Origin: BJGV01 sp965205785
GTDB taxonomy: Bacteria; Pseudomonadota; Gammaproteobacteria; Burkholderiales; Nitrosomonadaceae
Length of the DNA: 64,000 nt
Assembly (NCBI GenBank): GCA_965205785.1
Contig: OZ242188.1
Span: forward strand, 1,736,001-1,800,000
Reading direction: 5' to 3'
Shown here one piece after another: positions 25,811 to 34,092 of this stretch. The notes under the pieces were generated by a model. The model saw only the letters and a list, made by a program, of their open reading frames with translations, was not told the origin of the DNA and did not search any database. Numbering within the stretch: position 1 is the first letter of the stretch; the number at the start of each line of letters is the position of its first letter. Position numbers and translations under genes: made by a program.

Positions 25811-26016
25811 TTCGACTCCTGGTATGATCCTACCTCTACGCACCCCATAGTAATTTTGTTACGCCAGGTCGTTACCAGCTTCTTATTAGTCCAAATTTCT
25901 TCCTTAAGCTTATGACAATCTGCCTCAGTTGCTGCTGGTGTATGGACTATCTCTACATCACTGAAACCCATTCCGGGAGTAACAGAGATAACTGCTACAA
26001 GCATCCATGTATTCAT
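25807..26016 (-). CDS. small secreted two-Cys protein, copy 2
   Basis: A 69-residue paralogue of the following gene, about 65% identical by eye. It has the same opening (MNTWMLVAVISVTPGMG), the same ATEADC motif and a second Cys near the end, plus a five-residue extension (QESK tail). AGGAGT lies upstream of the ATG. The pair is translationally coupled (ATGA). Conservation of the ATEADC and CVEV segments while neighbouring residues differ suggests both were under selection after duplication. Function unknown. Confidence 0.65.
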   Translation of the reverse strand: MNTWMLVAVISVTPGMGFSDVEIVHTPAATEADCHKLKEEIWTNKKLVTTWRNKITMGCVEVGSYQESK

Positions 26017-26100
26017 TTTTGACTCCTACACAATACTTTAACTCTATACCCCTTCCGGGGAAATTCAAAACTTAGTCTATGGTAACAAGTGTTTTACTGA

Positions 26101-26132
26101 ATGTCTGCTTTGTACCAAAAGCAGACGCTCAT
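26101..26132. repeat. dispersed palindromic repeat, copy 1
   Basis: ATGTCTGCTTTGTACCAAAA followed by GCAGACGCTCAT; the arms GTCTGC and GCAGAC are perfectly complementary. One of five related copies between 26.1 and 30.7 kb. Confidence 0.75.
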
Positions 26133-26361
26133 CTTTATCTAAAAAAATTCATCAAAATTTTTACTCTGGCCTCTAGGATTTTTAGAAAATACTAACTCGT
26201 AATTCTTTGATTAAATCAAAACTGTCGAAAAATTAGACATCAGCTTAAAAACCATGCTACAGGACGATTCAGAGACTAAATATTTATAAGATACCAACAA
26301 ATTTTCTTACTTAAGGCTTCTAAAATTGTGATTTATTACCACAATTCTTAGCTGAGATGAT

Positions 26362-26393
26362 AAATGTCTGCTTTGTGCCAAAAGTGGACATTT
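26362..26393. repeat. dispersed palindromic repeat, copy 2
   Basis: AAATGTCTGCTTTGTGCCAA then AAGTGGACATTT. The outer arms AAATGTC and GACATTT are perfect complements, and the inner part matches the other copies. Confidence 0.75.
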
Positions 26394-26610
26394 AGTACAG
26401 GCTTTGTAATGAAAAAGTGTTATGCCACTGAAACTTGTTAAAGCTAGCCAGAATAAATTCCGATAATGCTAATAACGTGAGGTCGACAACAATTTATTTT
26501 GTTGAAACACAGCAGTGTACTGAAAGTACATAACCAGAACAGCAAGTTCATCTAAGGAATAAATTCTAATAGGAATCCCTTCTATAAATACTAAAATTTA
26601 AACAACCCGA

Positions 26611-27696
26611 ATGAAGAATAAACTTATTTATAAGCTCACATGGTTAGCTTTAGCGGTAAGTATCATATCTCTTGCTTTATTTATTGGCGTTGAAGAAACC
26701 GATGGCGATACCAGCATGGCTGTCTGGTTTATCCTTCTTTTATTACTGACATTTGTCTCAGCACCCTTGCACGTTATTGTCTTAATCGGGGCAATAGCCC
26801 TGTTGGTAAAAAGGGACGGAAATGTATATAAGTGGGTATTTCTTTATTTAATTGTTGCTATTAGCGGGCATCTTGTCATTGCAGCTAATAAGGGTGCATT
26901 TGACGATGTCCTTAGAGACGCAGCACAAATCAAACGAGCAATAGATGAACCTGCGCAGGTTAAGTTAGAACAGGCAATGAGGAGAGGACCATCATCCAAC
27001 ATCAAAGAAGTGAGAAGCGCGTTGGCTAATGGTGCCGATGCTAACGCAGGTATATCAGATAATCGCATACCGTTTCTGGTACTGGCAGCGTTGCGTTCAG
27101 ATACGCCGGTAATTAAGGCATTGCTAGATGCTGGTGCAGATCCGAACAGGCGGGCTTCTTTCACTGAATATGGAGTAAGTTTTTATGTGTCTGTAAAAAA
27201 CCCTTTGCCTTTAGATGTGGCCGTATTTTCAGAAAATAATAGTATGCTAGAAAGCGTAAAATTATTGCTTGCTGCTGGTGCTGACCCTTCACAATCCATA
27301 ATAAAGCTGGGGGCTTGTCGGCAGGGCAATATGCATCTTTATGACATGGCGAAAGAACTCGGCGCAAGTGGCTTGTTGGATGCAAATAATCAAACCTGCT
27401 TACATCACGCCACAGCTACTGGTCAGGTGGAGCTTATAGAAACACTACTATTCGATCCTTCTTATGAAGCGGAGAACGTGAAGGAATCACTGACTATGAA
27501 TAATCGTTTCGGGCAGTATCCGTTAGATGTTGCTATAACAGCTGAACAATTCGGAGCTGCACAACTTATCGTAAAAGCCGGAGGCATAGCAAACAAGAAA
27601 TGGACTATTGAACGAGCTTTGGGAAATCAGGCAAATGATCCTTCTATGTACGAACTAAAGAAGCTTCTCCTCCGTGATCAAAAATCAGGAAGTTAG
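26611..27696 (+). CDS. membrane-anchored ankyrin-repeat protein
   Basis: A 361-residue protein with three hydrophobic N-terminal helices (about residues 8-25, 38-66, 74-92) followed by a soluble ankyrin domain from about 120. Ankyrin-type units include VRSALANGADANAGI, PVIKALLDAGADPNRRA, SVKLLLAAGADPSQS, and later TCLHHATATGQVELIETLL and YPLDVAITAEQFGAAQLIVKAGG. Ankyrin repeats bind proteins; the partner is unknown. It is flanked by copies of the dispersed palindrome, and no neighbour suggests a function. The gene appears intact. Confidence 0.75.
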   Translation: MKNKLIYKLTWLALAVSIISLALFIGVEETDGDTSMAVWFILLLLLTFVSAPLHVIVLIGAIALLVKRDGNVYKWVFLYLIVAISGHLVIAANKGAFDDVLRDAAQIKRAIDEPAQVKLEQAMRRGPSSNIKEVRSALANGADANAGISDNRIPFLVLAALRSDTPVIKALLDAGADPNRRASFTEYGVSFYVSVKNPLPLDVAVFSENNSMLESVKLLLAAGADPSQSIIKLGACRQGNMHLYDMAKELGASGLLDANNQTCLHHATATGQVELIETLLFDPSYEAENVKESLTMNNRFGQYPLDVAITAEQFGAAQLIVKAGGIANKKWTIERALGNQANDPSMYELKKLLLRDQKSGS

Positions 27697-27707
27697 AACC
27701 TTTTGTT

Positions 27708-27737
27708 GAATGTCTACTTTGTGCCAAGCGGATATTC
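27708..27737. repeat. dispersed palindromic repeat, copy 3
   Basis: GAATGTCTACTTTGTGCCAA then GCGGATATTC. A diverged copy whose outer arms GAAT and ATTC still pair. It lies 12 bp after the ankyrin gene and just ahead of the next gene. Confidence 0.6.
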
Positions 27738-27763
27738 ATAGAAAGATTACCCCGGAGAATGAC

Positions 27764-28222
27764 ATGCTAGAGAATTCTCATTTCAAATCAGCAACCTCCT
27801 GGCGCGTAGCTACCGAGAAACTGAATTTTAAGCCCCTCGTCCCCAGAAAAAACTTCAGGCACAATCTAAAGTCACTCCGTATCTATGTGCGGGATTACAA
27901 GATGCGAGAGTTGCCTATAGATGATCGATCACTGGAGGCATATTTTGAGTCTTTCGTGTTTACCCAAGCGCAAAAAATAGATGCTAATGAAGCCAAACGG
28001 CAGACTGTAAAGGTGCCATACGGAAGTTTCGGGCGGGAGGTGTTCATTGCAGGTCATGTAGGCCGGGCCTATGAGCTTGGCCCAGAACCGCCTGCTGACG
28101 ACATAGACGGACGTAGCCCATCAGTTGTCGTCTGGCACAACGGCAACATGTTCTACCTACTGGCGAGCGATGAGATGTTTTCAAACGATCTGGTTAAAAT
28201 CGCTGATTCGATCTATGGTTGA
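27764..28222 (+). CDS. hypothetical protein
   Basis: A 152-residue soluble protein with no membrane segment or signal. I use the ATG at 27764 because GGAG lies 6 nt before it. The C-terminal third, SVVVWHNGNMFYLLASDEMF followed by SNDLVKIADSIYG, looks like a compact alpha/beta ending. No family recognised. It is flanked upstream by repeat copy 3 and is one of a series of single unrelated genes in this segment. Confidence 0.6.
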   Translation: MLENSHFKSATSWRVATEKLNFKPLVPRKNFRHNLKSLRIYVRDYKMRELPIDDRSLEAYFESFVFTQAQKIDANEAKRQTVKVPYGSFGREVFIAGHVGRAYELGPEPPADDIDGRSPSVVVWHNGNMFYLLASDEMFSNDLVKIADSIYG

Positions 28223-28296
28223 TCGACAGACAGATTGAAAGGTTGTTCCTACAAAGGGGCGCTCAATTTTTGAGCTGGGTTTTACATCTATATGCT

Positions 28297-28725
28297 TCAT
28301 GTAATACTTTTTATTTCGTTTCGCTTTATTGCCTGAATCTTAAAGCACTTGAAAGACAAAGCTGTACCAAACGCTTCCTCAAAATTAACGATGATATAAG
28401 GTGTCATAGGTTTTCCATTTGTTAAGTTGCCTCGTGCTTCATATCCTAGTGTTAATTCATATAACGCATTTTGATGGTTGAAGTCACCCATTCTCATAGA
28501 TTCACAATCATAAAATCTTAATACTGCAATATATGGTTTCTCCAATGCACAAAGTTCAAATGACGCTTCTATTGCCGGCCCGATCCAAACGTTATTATCT
28601 GGGCGAACATCGCCACGCCAAATATTCAAATTATGCACCTCAGCATCATGAAAATTTGGCCAGTGACCCTGGTCAAGTACCAAATGGGCATCTTCAATAT
28701 CTTCTATTGGATTAAATTTATTCAT
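28297..28725 (-). CDS. Imm50-type immunity protein
   Basis: A 142-residue protein resembling the Imm50 family of polymorphic-toxin immunity proteins. The signature WPNFHDAEVHNLNIWRGD near residues 22-39 is typical, followed by alternating beta-strand segments (IEASFELCALEKPYIAVLRF, LYELTLGYEARG, YIIVNFEEAFGTALSFKC). Immunity genes normally lie just downstream of a secreted toxin gene, but no toxin or toxin C-terminus is visible within several kb. It is thus an orphan immunity gene, which can protect against toxins of competing strains. The assignment rests on the motif only. Confidence 0.65.
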   Translation of the reverse strand: MNKFNPIEDIEDAHLVLDQGHWPNFHDAEVHNLNIWRGDVRPDNNVWIGPAIEASFELCALEKPYIAVLRFYDCESMRMGDFNHQNALYELTLGYEARGNLTNGKPMTPYIIVNFEEAFGTALSFKCFKIQAIKRNEIKSIT

Positions 28726-28826
28726 AGCGCTTTATTGCTCAGAACAAACATTTACTTGATTATCTGTTAATTTGTAGATATATAACGGATAGCTGAGATA
28801 AATACTAAGGGAATGGAGGAGCCTCT

Positions 28827-28858
28827 GAGTGTCTGCTTTGTGCCAAAAGCGGACGCTC
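28827..28858. repeat. dispersed palindromic repeat, copy 4
   Basis: GAGTGTCTGCTTTGTGCCAA then AAGCGGACGCTC. Nearly the same as copies 1 and 2, with complementary GAGTGTC/GAC-type arms. Located between the immunity gene and the phosphatase-like gene. Confidence 0.75.
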
Positions 28859-28967
28859 GAGTTTAAATCTAAGCCTGACTTTTTATTGGTAGCTTTTTGA
28901 TTGCTGCTTGTGATTTTTTTGACAATCTTGTAACACTAAGAGCGCCCGCTCTTGAAGAAGTTTGCTG

Positions 28968-30425
28968 CTATGCTGCTATTGATTTGCCATTTCCATTCTC
29001 ATGTCTACGAATTGCAGCTAAGAAATCAGGGTCCATTCCCGCTTGATGACTAGATTGAATGCCGTATGATTCCAAAAACATACCAAATAGGTCTTTTAAT
29101 GGAAAAGAATCCGGTAGCTCACCCTTCAAGAAGCCAGTGTCTGAATAGTATCCTACTCCATGATGATGTGTATTTTTTACTTGGGCAAGAGAAACAAGTT
29201 TCCCAAAATTTTCAATGATCACACCATTGCTTCTAATTTTTGTTTCATTAGGTATTAATGCGGCAACAGGTTTTAATTGCACATAAATATCTTTGCCCCG
29301 GTTTTCCGTATGAAAAATCTTCGTGCCTTTATTCATTGTACGAACCGCATTATCTGCAGTTTCAACATAGAATATTTCTTCTATATCTATAGTTTCCACA
29401 TTTAAAATCGTTTGCTCTGCCTCTAAGGCAAGTTGTTCGTTTTCAAAGCAAAGCACAAAATCTTCTGTCATTAAATTATATATATCAGTGTATTTGATAC
29501 CAATCTTATGTAATAAATTCTCGTGATCATCGATACGATAGTAATATGTTTCTCGTTCATGTGCATTTTGATGTAGTCCTGTAGCTAAAATAACACGTCC
29601 ATTCTCAAACTTGTTTGCAAGATTCAGAATATCTTTTAACCCATCATCGTATAATTTTAATACGTCAAGCAATGGATCTTCATTTTTTGCCACATGCCAG
29701 TCAGGGTTTATCCGATCGCCTTGATAAGCTTTAGAAGAGAATAAATAGTGGTGTTGTAAGTGTGCGCCACCATTTAAGAAAACAGTTGCAAATTCTGGCT
29801 TATGTTTTTTGCACTGTGTAACAAAAGTATCGAGCAATAAACGATCGCAAATAACAGCACGAAACCATGTTTTACCTTCCATGTAAGATAATGTTTCTTT
29901 ACTATAGTCGAGTATGCTTTTGTAGTTTGCGTTTTCAAGTGCACCCAACAATAAATCACAAGACGATTGTAGTGTGATTTTTTTCTTAGCATAGTCGTTA
30001 GTAACCTGGCATAGTGCATTATAAATTCTGCGTAAATCCTGTGAGCCAGTGAATTGGGTTTTCGTCCATGGATCAGGTACAAAAAACTTTGCATTCCTTG
30101 TATTGTTGCCAGCGTTAAACGGAGCCAATGCCGCTACAGAGACACCCTCTTTTTCTAATGCCTCATATATCAATTCATGTTTGTGCTTAGTGATATCGCC
30201 TAAACGAAACACCTTATGTTCAGCATAGGACATACCAGTGTGTACCGTGGGCCACTGAATCCATGGATTTGCCAGATGATGTTCTGTTTCTGAAGTTGTC
30301 TCTACATAACCGTGTTTCTCAAACAGCGCTTTGAACGTTGGCAAATAGCCTAAACGAATATATTCATCAATATAATTAAAATTTATTTCGTTTAGTTGTA
30401 GAAATAGAATATGGGGACGAGTCAT
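28968..30425 (-). CDS. alkaline phosphatase superfamily protein
   Basis: A 485-residue protein with an alkaline-phosphatase/phosphodiesterase fold. It opens HILFLQLNEINFNYIDEYI, and NPWIQWPTVHTGMSY (about residues 52-66) provides a candidate Thr nucleophile and metal-site context. FATVFLNGGAHLQHHYLF and ILATGLHQNAHERETYY carry further His residues of the usual metal site. No signal peptide, so it is cytoplasmic, unlike classical phosphatases. Substrate unknown; I know this type only as an uncharacterised alkaline phosphatase family protein. It stands alone and is flanked on both sides by the dispersed palindrome. Confidence 0.7.
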   Translation of the reverse strand: MTRPHILFLQLNEINFNYIDEYIRLGYLPTFKALFEKHGYVETTSETEHHLANPWIQWPTVHTGMSYAEHKVFRLGDITKHKHELIYEALEKEGVSVAALAPFNAGNNTRNAKFFVPDPWTKTQFTGSQDLRRIYNALCQVTNDYAKKKITLQSSCDLLLGALENANYKSILDYSKETLSYMEGKTWFRAVICDRLLLDTFVTQCKKHKPEFATVFLNGGAHLQHHYLFSSKAYQGDRINPDWHVAKNEDPLLDVLKLYDDGLKDILNLANKFENGRVILATGLHQNAHERETYYYRIDDHENLLHKIGIKYTDIYNLMTEDFVLCFENEQLALEAEQTILNVETIDIEEIFYVETADNAVRTMNKGTKIFHTENRGKDIYVQLKPVAALIPNETKIRSNGVIIENFGKLVSLAQVKNTHHHGVGYYSDTGFLKGELPDSFPLKDLFGMFLESYGIQSSHQAGMDPDFLAAIRRHENGNGKSIAA

Positions 30426-30814
30426 TTTTAAGTCCTTTTATACTCAAATATATTTTTATATTTAGCCTATTGTATTTTCTGCCTTATGAGATTTATTACT
30501 ATCTTACTTAAAAGGCTTAGATTGTTTATTGATCTAAGTCAATTTTTATGCTTATTATATGCGCTTAATATATTACCCAAGTTGATGGATTAATTCTGTA
30601 ATAGCAATCACAAAATTGATTTATTTATCATTTGGTTGAGTTTATTTGAATAAATCTGAAGCAATATACATAGATAAAAATGAGTGTCTGCTTCTGGTAC
30701 AAATTTGGACTATACTTTTGAGATCCCAGTAGATGGCACTTATCATTTAACCTGCTATGGTGTGATCTTCCTGCTAAACTGTAATTTTTATATCTCCTAA
30801 TTTACAGTCAGGAC
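30426..30814. other. AT-rich divergent intergenic region
   Basis: Lies between the phosphatase-like gene (minus) and the vWA/ExbB operon (plus), so promoters for both should lie here. Contains palindrome copy 5 at 30682-30715. I could not define a convincing promoter by eye. Confidence 0.4.
30682..30715. repeat. dispersed palindromic repeat, copy 5 (diverged)
   Basis: GAGTGTCTGCTTCTGGTACA then AATTTGGACTATAC. Shares the GAGTGTCTGCTT core with copy 4 but the second arm has decayed. It lies 100 bp before the vWA/ExbB operon. Confidence 0.5.
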
Positions 30815-31402
30815 ATGAAAAAACTTACTCTTACGCTATTTGGCTTCATTATTTTTCAATCAACTGTTTATGCTCAGGAAAATCCTGAGGCATCTATTGA
30901 TTGTAAAAACATACAAATAGATTATGTAGATGATCCTTCTCTGACTCGGGGTGAACGTATTCACCATATGGATCAGGCTTTTAACAAGTCCTTGAACAAG
31001 TTTGAACTCTGTCAGTCGGAAAACAAAAGGATAGAATCCAGCGGTACTAGCGGTAATCCTAATGGCGCAGGGAACTCAACGAGTAGTTCAACAAAGGGAG
31101 CTACAAGCGAGTCTGTTGCCAGTTCAAACATGTCTGGAACCGAGGCGCCGACTACTGAGGCTAATGTTAAGGATGAAGAGACAGAGATTAACCCGGAAGT
31201 GCAAACCATAAGTAAAGAAAATGATAAGTACGAAGGTAGTATTGCGGCTGCAAATGGGAAAGTTCCTGATGATATTCCGTCAGCAGATAATGACAGTGCA
31301 CTTGCAGCTCAGATACGACGTGCTGCCGAGGATGAGACTGATCCCACTAAAAAAGAGCAATTATGGAATGAGTATAGAAAATATAAAGGATTAACCCAAT
31401 AA
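30815..31402 (+). CDS. secreted low-complexity protein, first gene of vWA/ExbB operon
   Basis: A 195-residue protein with a clear signal peptide (KKLTLTLFGFIIFQSTVYA, cleavage before QENPEA). The mature part has a Cys pair in a short N-terminal region (DCKNIQIDYVDDPSL to FELCQSEN), then a Ser/Thr/Gly/Asn-rich and acidic disordered stretch (about 85-150). A C-terminal helix carries AAQIRRAAEDETDPTKKEQL. No family recognised. It lies 12 bp before the lipoprotein gene in an eight-gene same-strand cluster. A periplasmic accessory or adaptor role is inference from position. Confidence 0.7.
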   Translation: MKKLTLTLFGFIIFQSTVYAQENPEASIDCKNIQIDYVDDPSLTRGERIHHMDQAFNKSLNKFELCQSENKRIESSGTSGNPNGAGNSTSSSTKGATSESVASSNMSGTEAPTTEANVKDEETEINPEVQTISKENDKYEGSIAAANGKVPDDIPSADNDSALAAQIRRAAEDETDPTKKEQLWNEYRKYKGLTQ

Positions 31403-31414
31403 TAGGGAGAGAGC

Positions 31415-32656
31415 ATGTTTCCTAAGAAATTTGATATTTGCATTATTCTGACTGTTTGTATTTTTTACGTTTTTATACTTTCTGGGTGTGCAGCAAATAA
31501 TATAAAGTTATCGACAGGGGTCGGTCCCTCATTATCATCGTCCTATTCAAAGCCAAAAGAAATTAATTCGGTTGAATCACGTCAAAAGCTTGATGTCATT
31601 ATTCCTGTTTTTGATCCGGGCTTGCCTGAAGATCCCGATGATTATGAGGATATCTGGCCAGAGATACGCAGGGCAGAGGCCAACCGTTTTGCTTACAAAC
31701 TCAAAGAAAAGTTAGATGAAACAGGACATTTTGGTTCAGTCCGTGTAACTCCTGATGGAACAGCTACTGGAGACTTATATATACTTGGCCAGATCAAAGA
31801 ATCAAATGGTGAAGAAGTTGCAATAAAAATAGAGGTAATGGATATAAGTGGCCGAAAATGGGTAGACGAATCTTTTGAGCATGAAGTCACAGATACTTTC
31901 CACAAAGATTACAGAAACAAAGGAAAGGATTCTTATGATCCTTTATTTGAAGACGTGGCAACAGAAATTGCTGAGGAACTCAATGATCATGAATCTAAAG
32001 AATTAGAAGACCTTCACTATTTAGCTGATATTCGATTTGGAGCCAGCTTTTCAGAAAGTACATTTATGCGCCATATCGAAGTCGATGGAGACCAATTCAA
32101 TATGGTGAGCAGGCCTAATGATCAGGATCCAATGTTTCGGCGTGTGAAAGCTATTAGGGTACGGGATCAACTTTTTATTGACGGCTTACAAAATAACTAT
32201 GCTGCTTTTTCTTCAAAAATGAATGATAGTTATTTAATGTGGCAAGAACAAAGTCTGCTGGAAAGCAAAGCAAAACGTGAAGCAAATATGAAAGCAGCAG
32301 CTCAGGCTATCGGTGGTGTGGCACTTATAGGACTTGGTGTTTTGGCTGCAGTTGCAGGTGGAAGTTCTAACTCAGTTGCAGCTCAGACTGCTGGTACTGT
32401 GGGATTACTTGCTGGTGGGATAGGCGGCGCTGCTTTAATTGCGCAAGGTTTTAGATCAAGTGAGGAAGCAAATGTACATCGTGATACGCTAAATGAACTG
32501 GGCCGATCTGTTGATATGGAAATGGCGCCAAAAGTCATTGCATTTAATAAAGCTAGTGTTGAGCTGACCGGCAATGCCAGGGAGCAATTCATGCAATGGC
32601 GTATTTTTCTGCAAAAAATATATTCTGAAGAAGAAACTCCTGATGTTCAACTATAG
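31415..32656 (+). CDS. lipoprotein of the vWA/ExbB operon
   Basis: A 413-residue lipoprotein; the lipobox ILSGC has Cys at 25 and is followed by AANN (no Asp at +2), consistent with the outer membrane. The region about 55-190 (KLDVIIPVFDPGL, AYKLKEKLDETGHFGSVRV, DLYILGQIKESNGEEVAIKI) has the alternating pattern of an assembly-type lipoprotein domain. Residues about 300-350 are Gly/Ala-rich and hydrophobic (IGGVALIGLGVLAAVAGGSS), like a membrane-inserting or glycine-zipper segment. AGGGAGAG precedes the start. It would supply the outer-membrane component of the envelope complex encoded here. No named family recognised. Confidence 0.75.
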   Translation: MFPKKFDICIILTVCIFYVFILSGCAANNIKLSTGVGPSLSSSYSKPKEINSVESRQKLDVIIPVFDPGLPEDPDDYEDIWPEIRRAEANRFAYKLKEKLDETGHFGSVRVTPDGTATGDLYILGQIKESNGEEVAIKIEVMDISGRKWVDESFEHEVTDTFHKDYRNKGKDSYDPLFEDVATEIAEELNDHESKELEDLHYLADIRFGASFSESTFMRHIEVDGDQFNMVSRPNDQDPMFRRVKAIRVRDQLFIDGLQNNYAAFSSKMNDSYLMWQEQSLLESKAKREANMKAAAQAIGGVALIGLGVLAAVAGGSSNSVAAQTAGTVGLLAGGIGGAALIAQGFRSSEEANVHRDTLNELGRSVDMEMAPKVIAFNKASVELTGNAREQFMQWRIFLQKIYSEEETPDVQL

Positions 32657-32670
32657 CAATTTAAAATAAC

Positions 32671-34092
32671 GTGCTTGAGAAGAAACTTGGAGAGGCACGT
32701 CAACGTAGCACAAAATTAAGATGGCAAGTAATAATTAGTTTTCTTATAGTCATTGCTGCTTGTACTATTATATTCGTTAGTCTGCACTATTTTAAATTTT
32801 CTACGCAAAAGAATACGCCTATTACAGTATCTAAGATACAAGAACCATCAGAATCAAATAAAGAAAAGACTCGAGAAGAATTTAAAGAATTATTTCAACA
32901 ATACAAAGATAAGTTAGAGCCTCGACTTCAGTTAGCTAATCTTGAGCACTGGAATCAGAGTGCTTTATTCGAGCTCAATGAGCTGGATAAGAATATGATG
33001 CTAGATTTTAGTAATGGGGATTACTTAAATGCATTGGATAACATTAAGTTATTAACGACTAAAGCATTATTGATTCTAGATGAATCAGAGAAAATCTTTA
33101 AAGATAATATAGAAAAAGCTACCTCATTATTTTTGGAAGATCATTATCATAGGGCAAAGTTACATATTGAAAAGGCCTTAGTAGTTGCTCCACAGTCTAC
33201 AGAAGCTCAAGCACTTCAGCAAGATATTGAAAAACTTCAGTATATTCTTCCTCTTTTAAATAAGGCAAATGCAGCTCGTGCTGAGCATGACCTGCTAAAT
33301 GAACATGACTTATTAGAGCAAGTTCTAAAGATTAATTCAGAACGTCCAGAAGAAACTGAGCGATTTAATTTATTGAAACAAATGATCAGGAACAATAGTT
33401 TTAATACTCATATTTCATCTGGCTTTTCTGAAATAGAAAATAATAGAGTTAAAGAAGCAAGATATCATTTCCAGAAAGCAAAGAAAGTTGATCCAAAACG
33501 TAAAGAACTTAAGGTACTTTTGAGCCAAATTTTAGCAAAAGAGAAAACAAGTCGAATAAAGCAAGCTATCAGTCAGGCAGAACACGCAACTCGTGATGAT
33601 AATTGGCAACAAGCAAAGGCTAGTTATACCAAAATCATAAAAGATATGCCTGAAAATGAGGCGGCACTCATAGGGTTAAAACGTGCTAATGAGATTCTTG
33701 GTTTTCAGTCAGTTCTTAGCCAACATATCAATTCTCCTTATCGTCTTACAGATAGTGGTGTTCTCAGTGCTGCGAAAAAAGTATTAATGCAGGCAGAGAT
33801 TGCTTCAAAACATAGTTCTAAAATAAAGATACAAATTGATCAATTGAATAAGTTGATTGCAACATTCAATCGGTTGATTCCTGTCACAGTCATGTCTGAT
33901 AACATGACTGACGTACGCGTACGTGGTATAGGAAAGCTTGGTGTTATTCTAAAAAAAACGATACAGTTAAAACCAGGGAACTATTTTTTTGAAGGAAATC
34001 GTAAGGGTTTTAAAGCAAAATTATTGCAGGTACTAATTCCTTATGATCAGAATAATTATAGTGTCAGCATAATTTGTGATGAATCAATTTAA
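32671..34092 (+). CDS. membrane-anchored TPR-type protein of the vWA/ExbB operon
   Basis: A 473-residue protein starting at GTG. One N-terminal membrane helix (about 18-42, VIISFLIVIAACTIIFVSL) with a basic leader puts the bulk in the periplasm. The long helical region (about 65-345) contains TPR-like pairs such as LEDHYHRAKLHIEKALVVAP, ENNRVKEARYHFQKAKKVDP and NWQQAKASYTKIIKDMPENE. A C-terminal beta segment (GKLGVILKKTIQLKPGNYFF) resembles a PEGA domain. It overlaps the next gene by 14 nt. It is probably a scaffold linking the inner-membrane motor to periplasmic partners; that is inference from topology. Confidence 0.75.
   Translation: MLEKKLGEARQRSTKLRWQVIISFLIVIAACTIIFVSLHYFKFSTQKNTPITVSKIQEPSESNKEKTREEFKELFQQYKDKLEPRLQLANLEHWNQSALFELNELDKNMMLDFSNGDYLNALDNIKLLTTKALLILDESEKIFKDNIEKATSLFLEDHYHRAKLHIEKALVVAPQSTEAQALQQDIEKLQYILPLLNKANAARAEHDLLNEHDLLEQVLKINSERPEETERFNLLKQMIRNNSFNTHISSGFSEIENNRVKEARYHFQKAKKVDPKRKELKVLLSQILAKEKTSRIKQAISQAEHATRDDNWQQAKASYTKIIKDMPENEAALIGLKRANEILGFQSVLSQHINSPYRLTDSGVLSAAKKVLMQAEIASKHSSKIKIQIDQLNKLIATFNRLIPVTVMSDNMTDVRVRGIGKLGVILKKTIQLKPGNYFFEGNRKGFKAKLLQVLIPYDQNNYSVSIICDESI

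Larger units (their letters stand above)
26017..26610. other. AT-rich intergenic region with two palindromic repeats
   Basis: No gene. Contains two copies of the dispersed palindrome (26101-26132 and 26362-26393). The DNA between them is AT-rich and empty, as if a gene between the two repeats had been lost or never existed. Confidence 0.45.
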
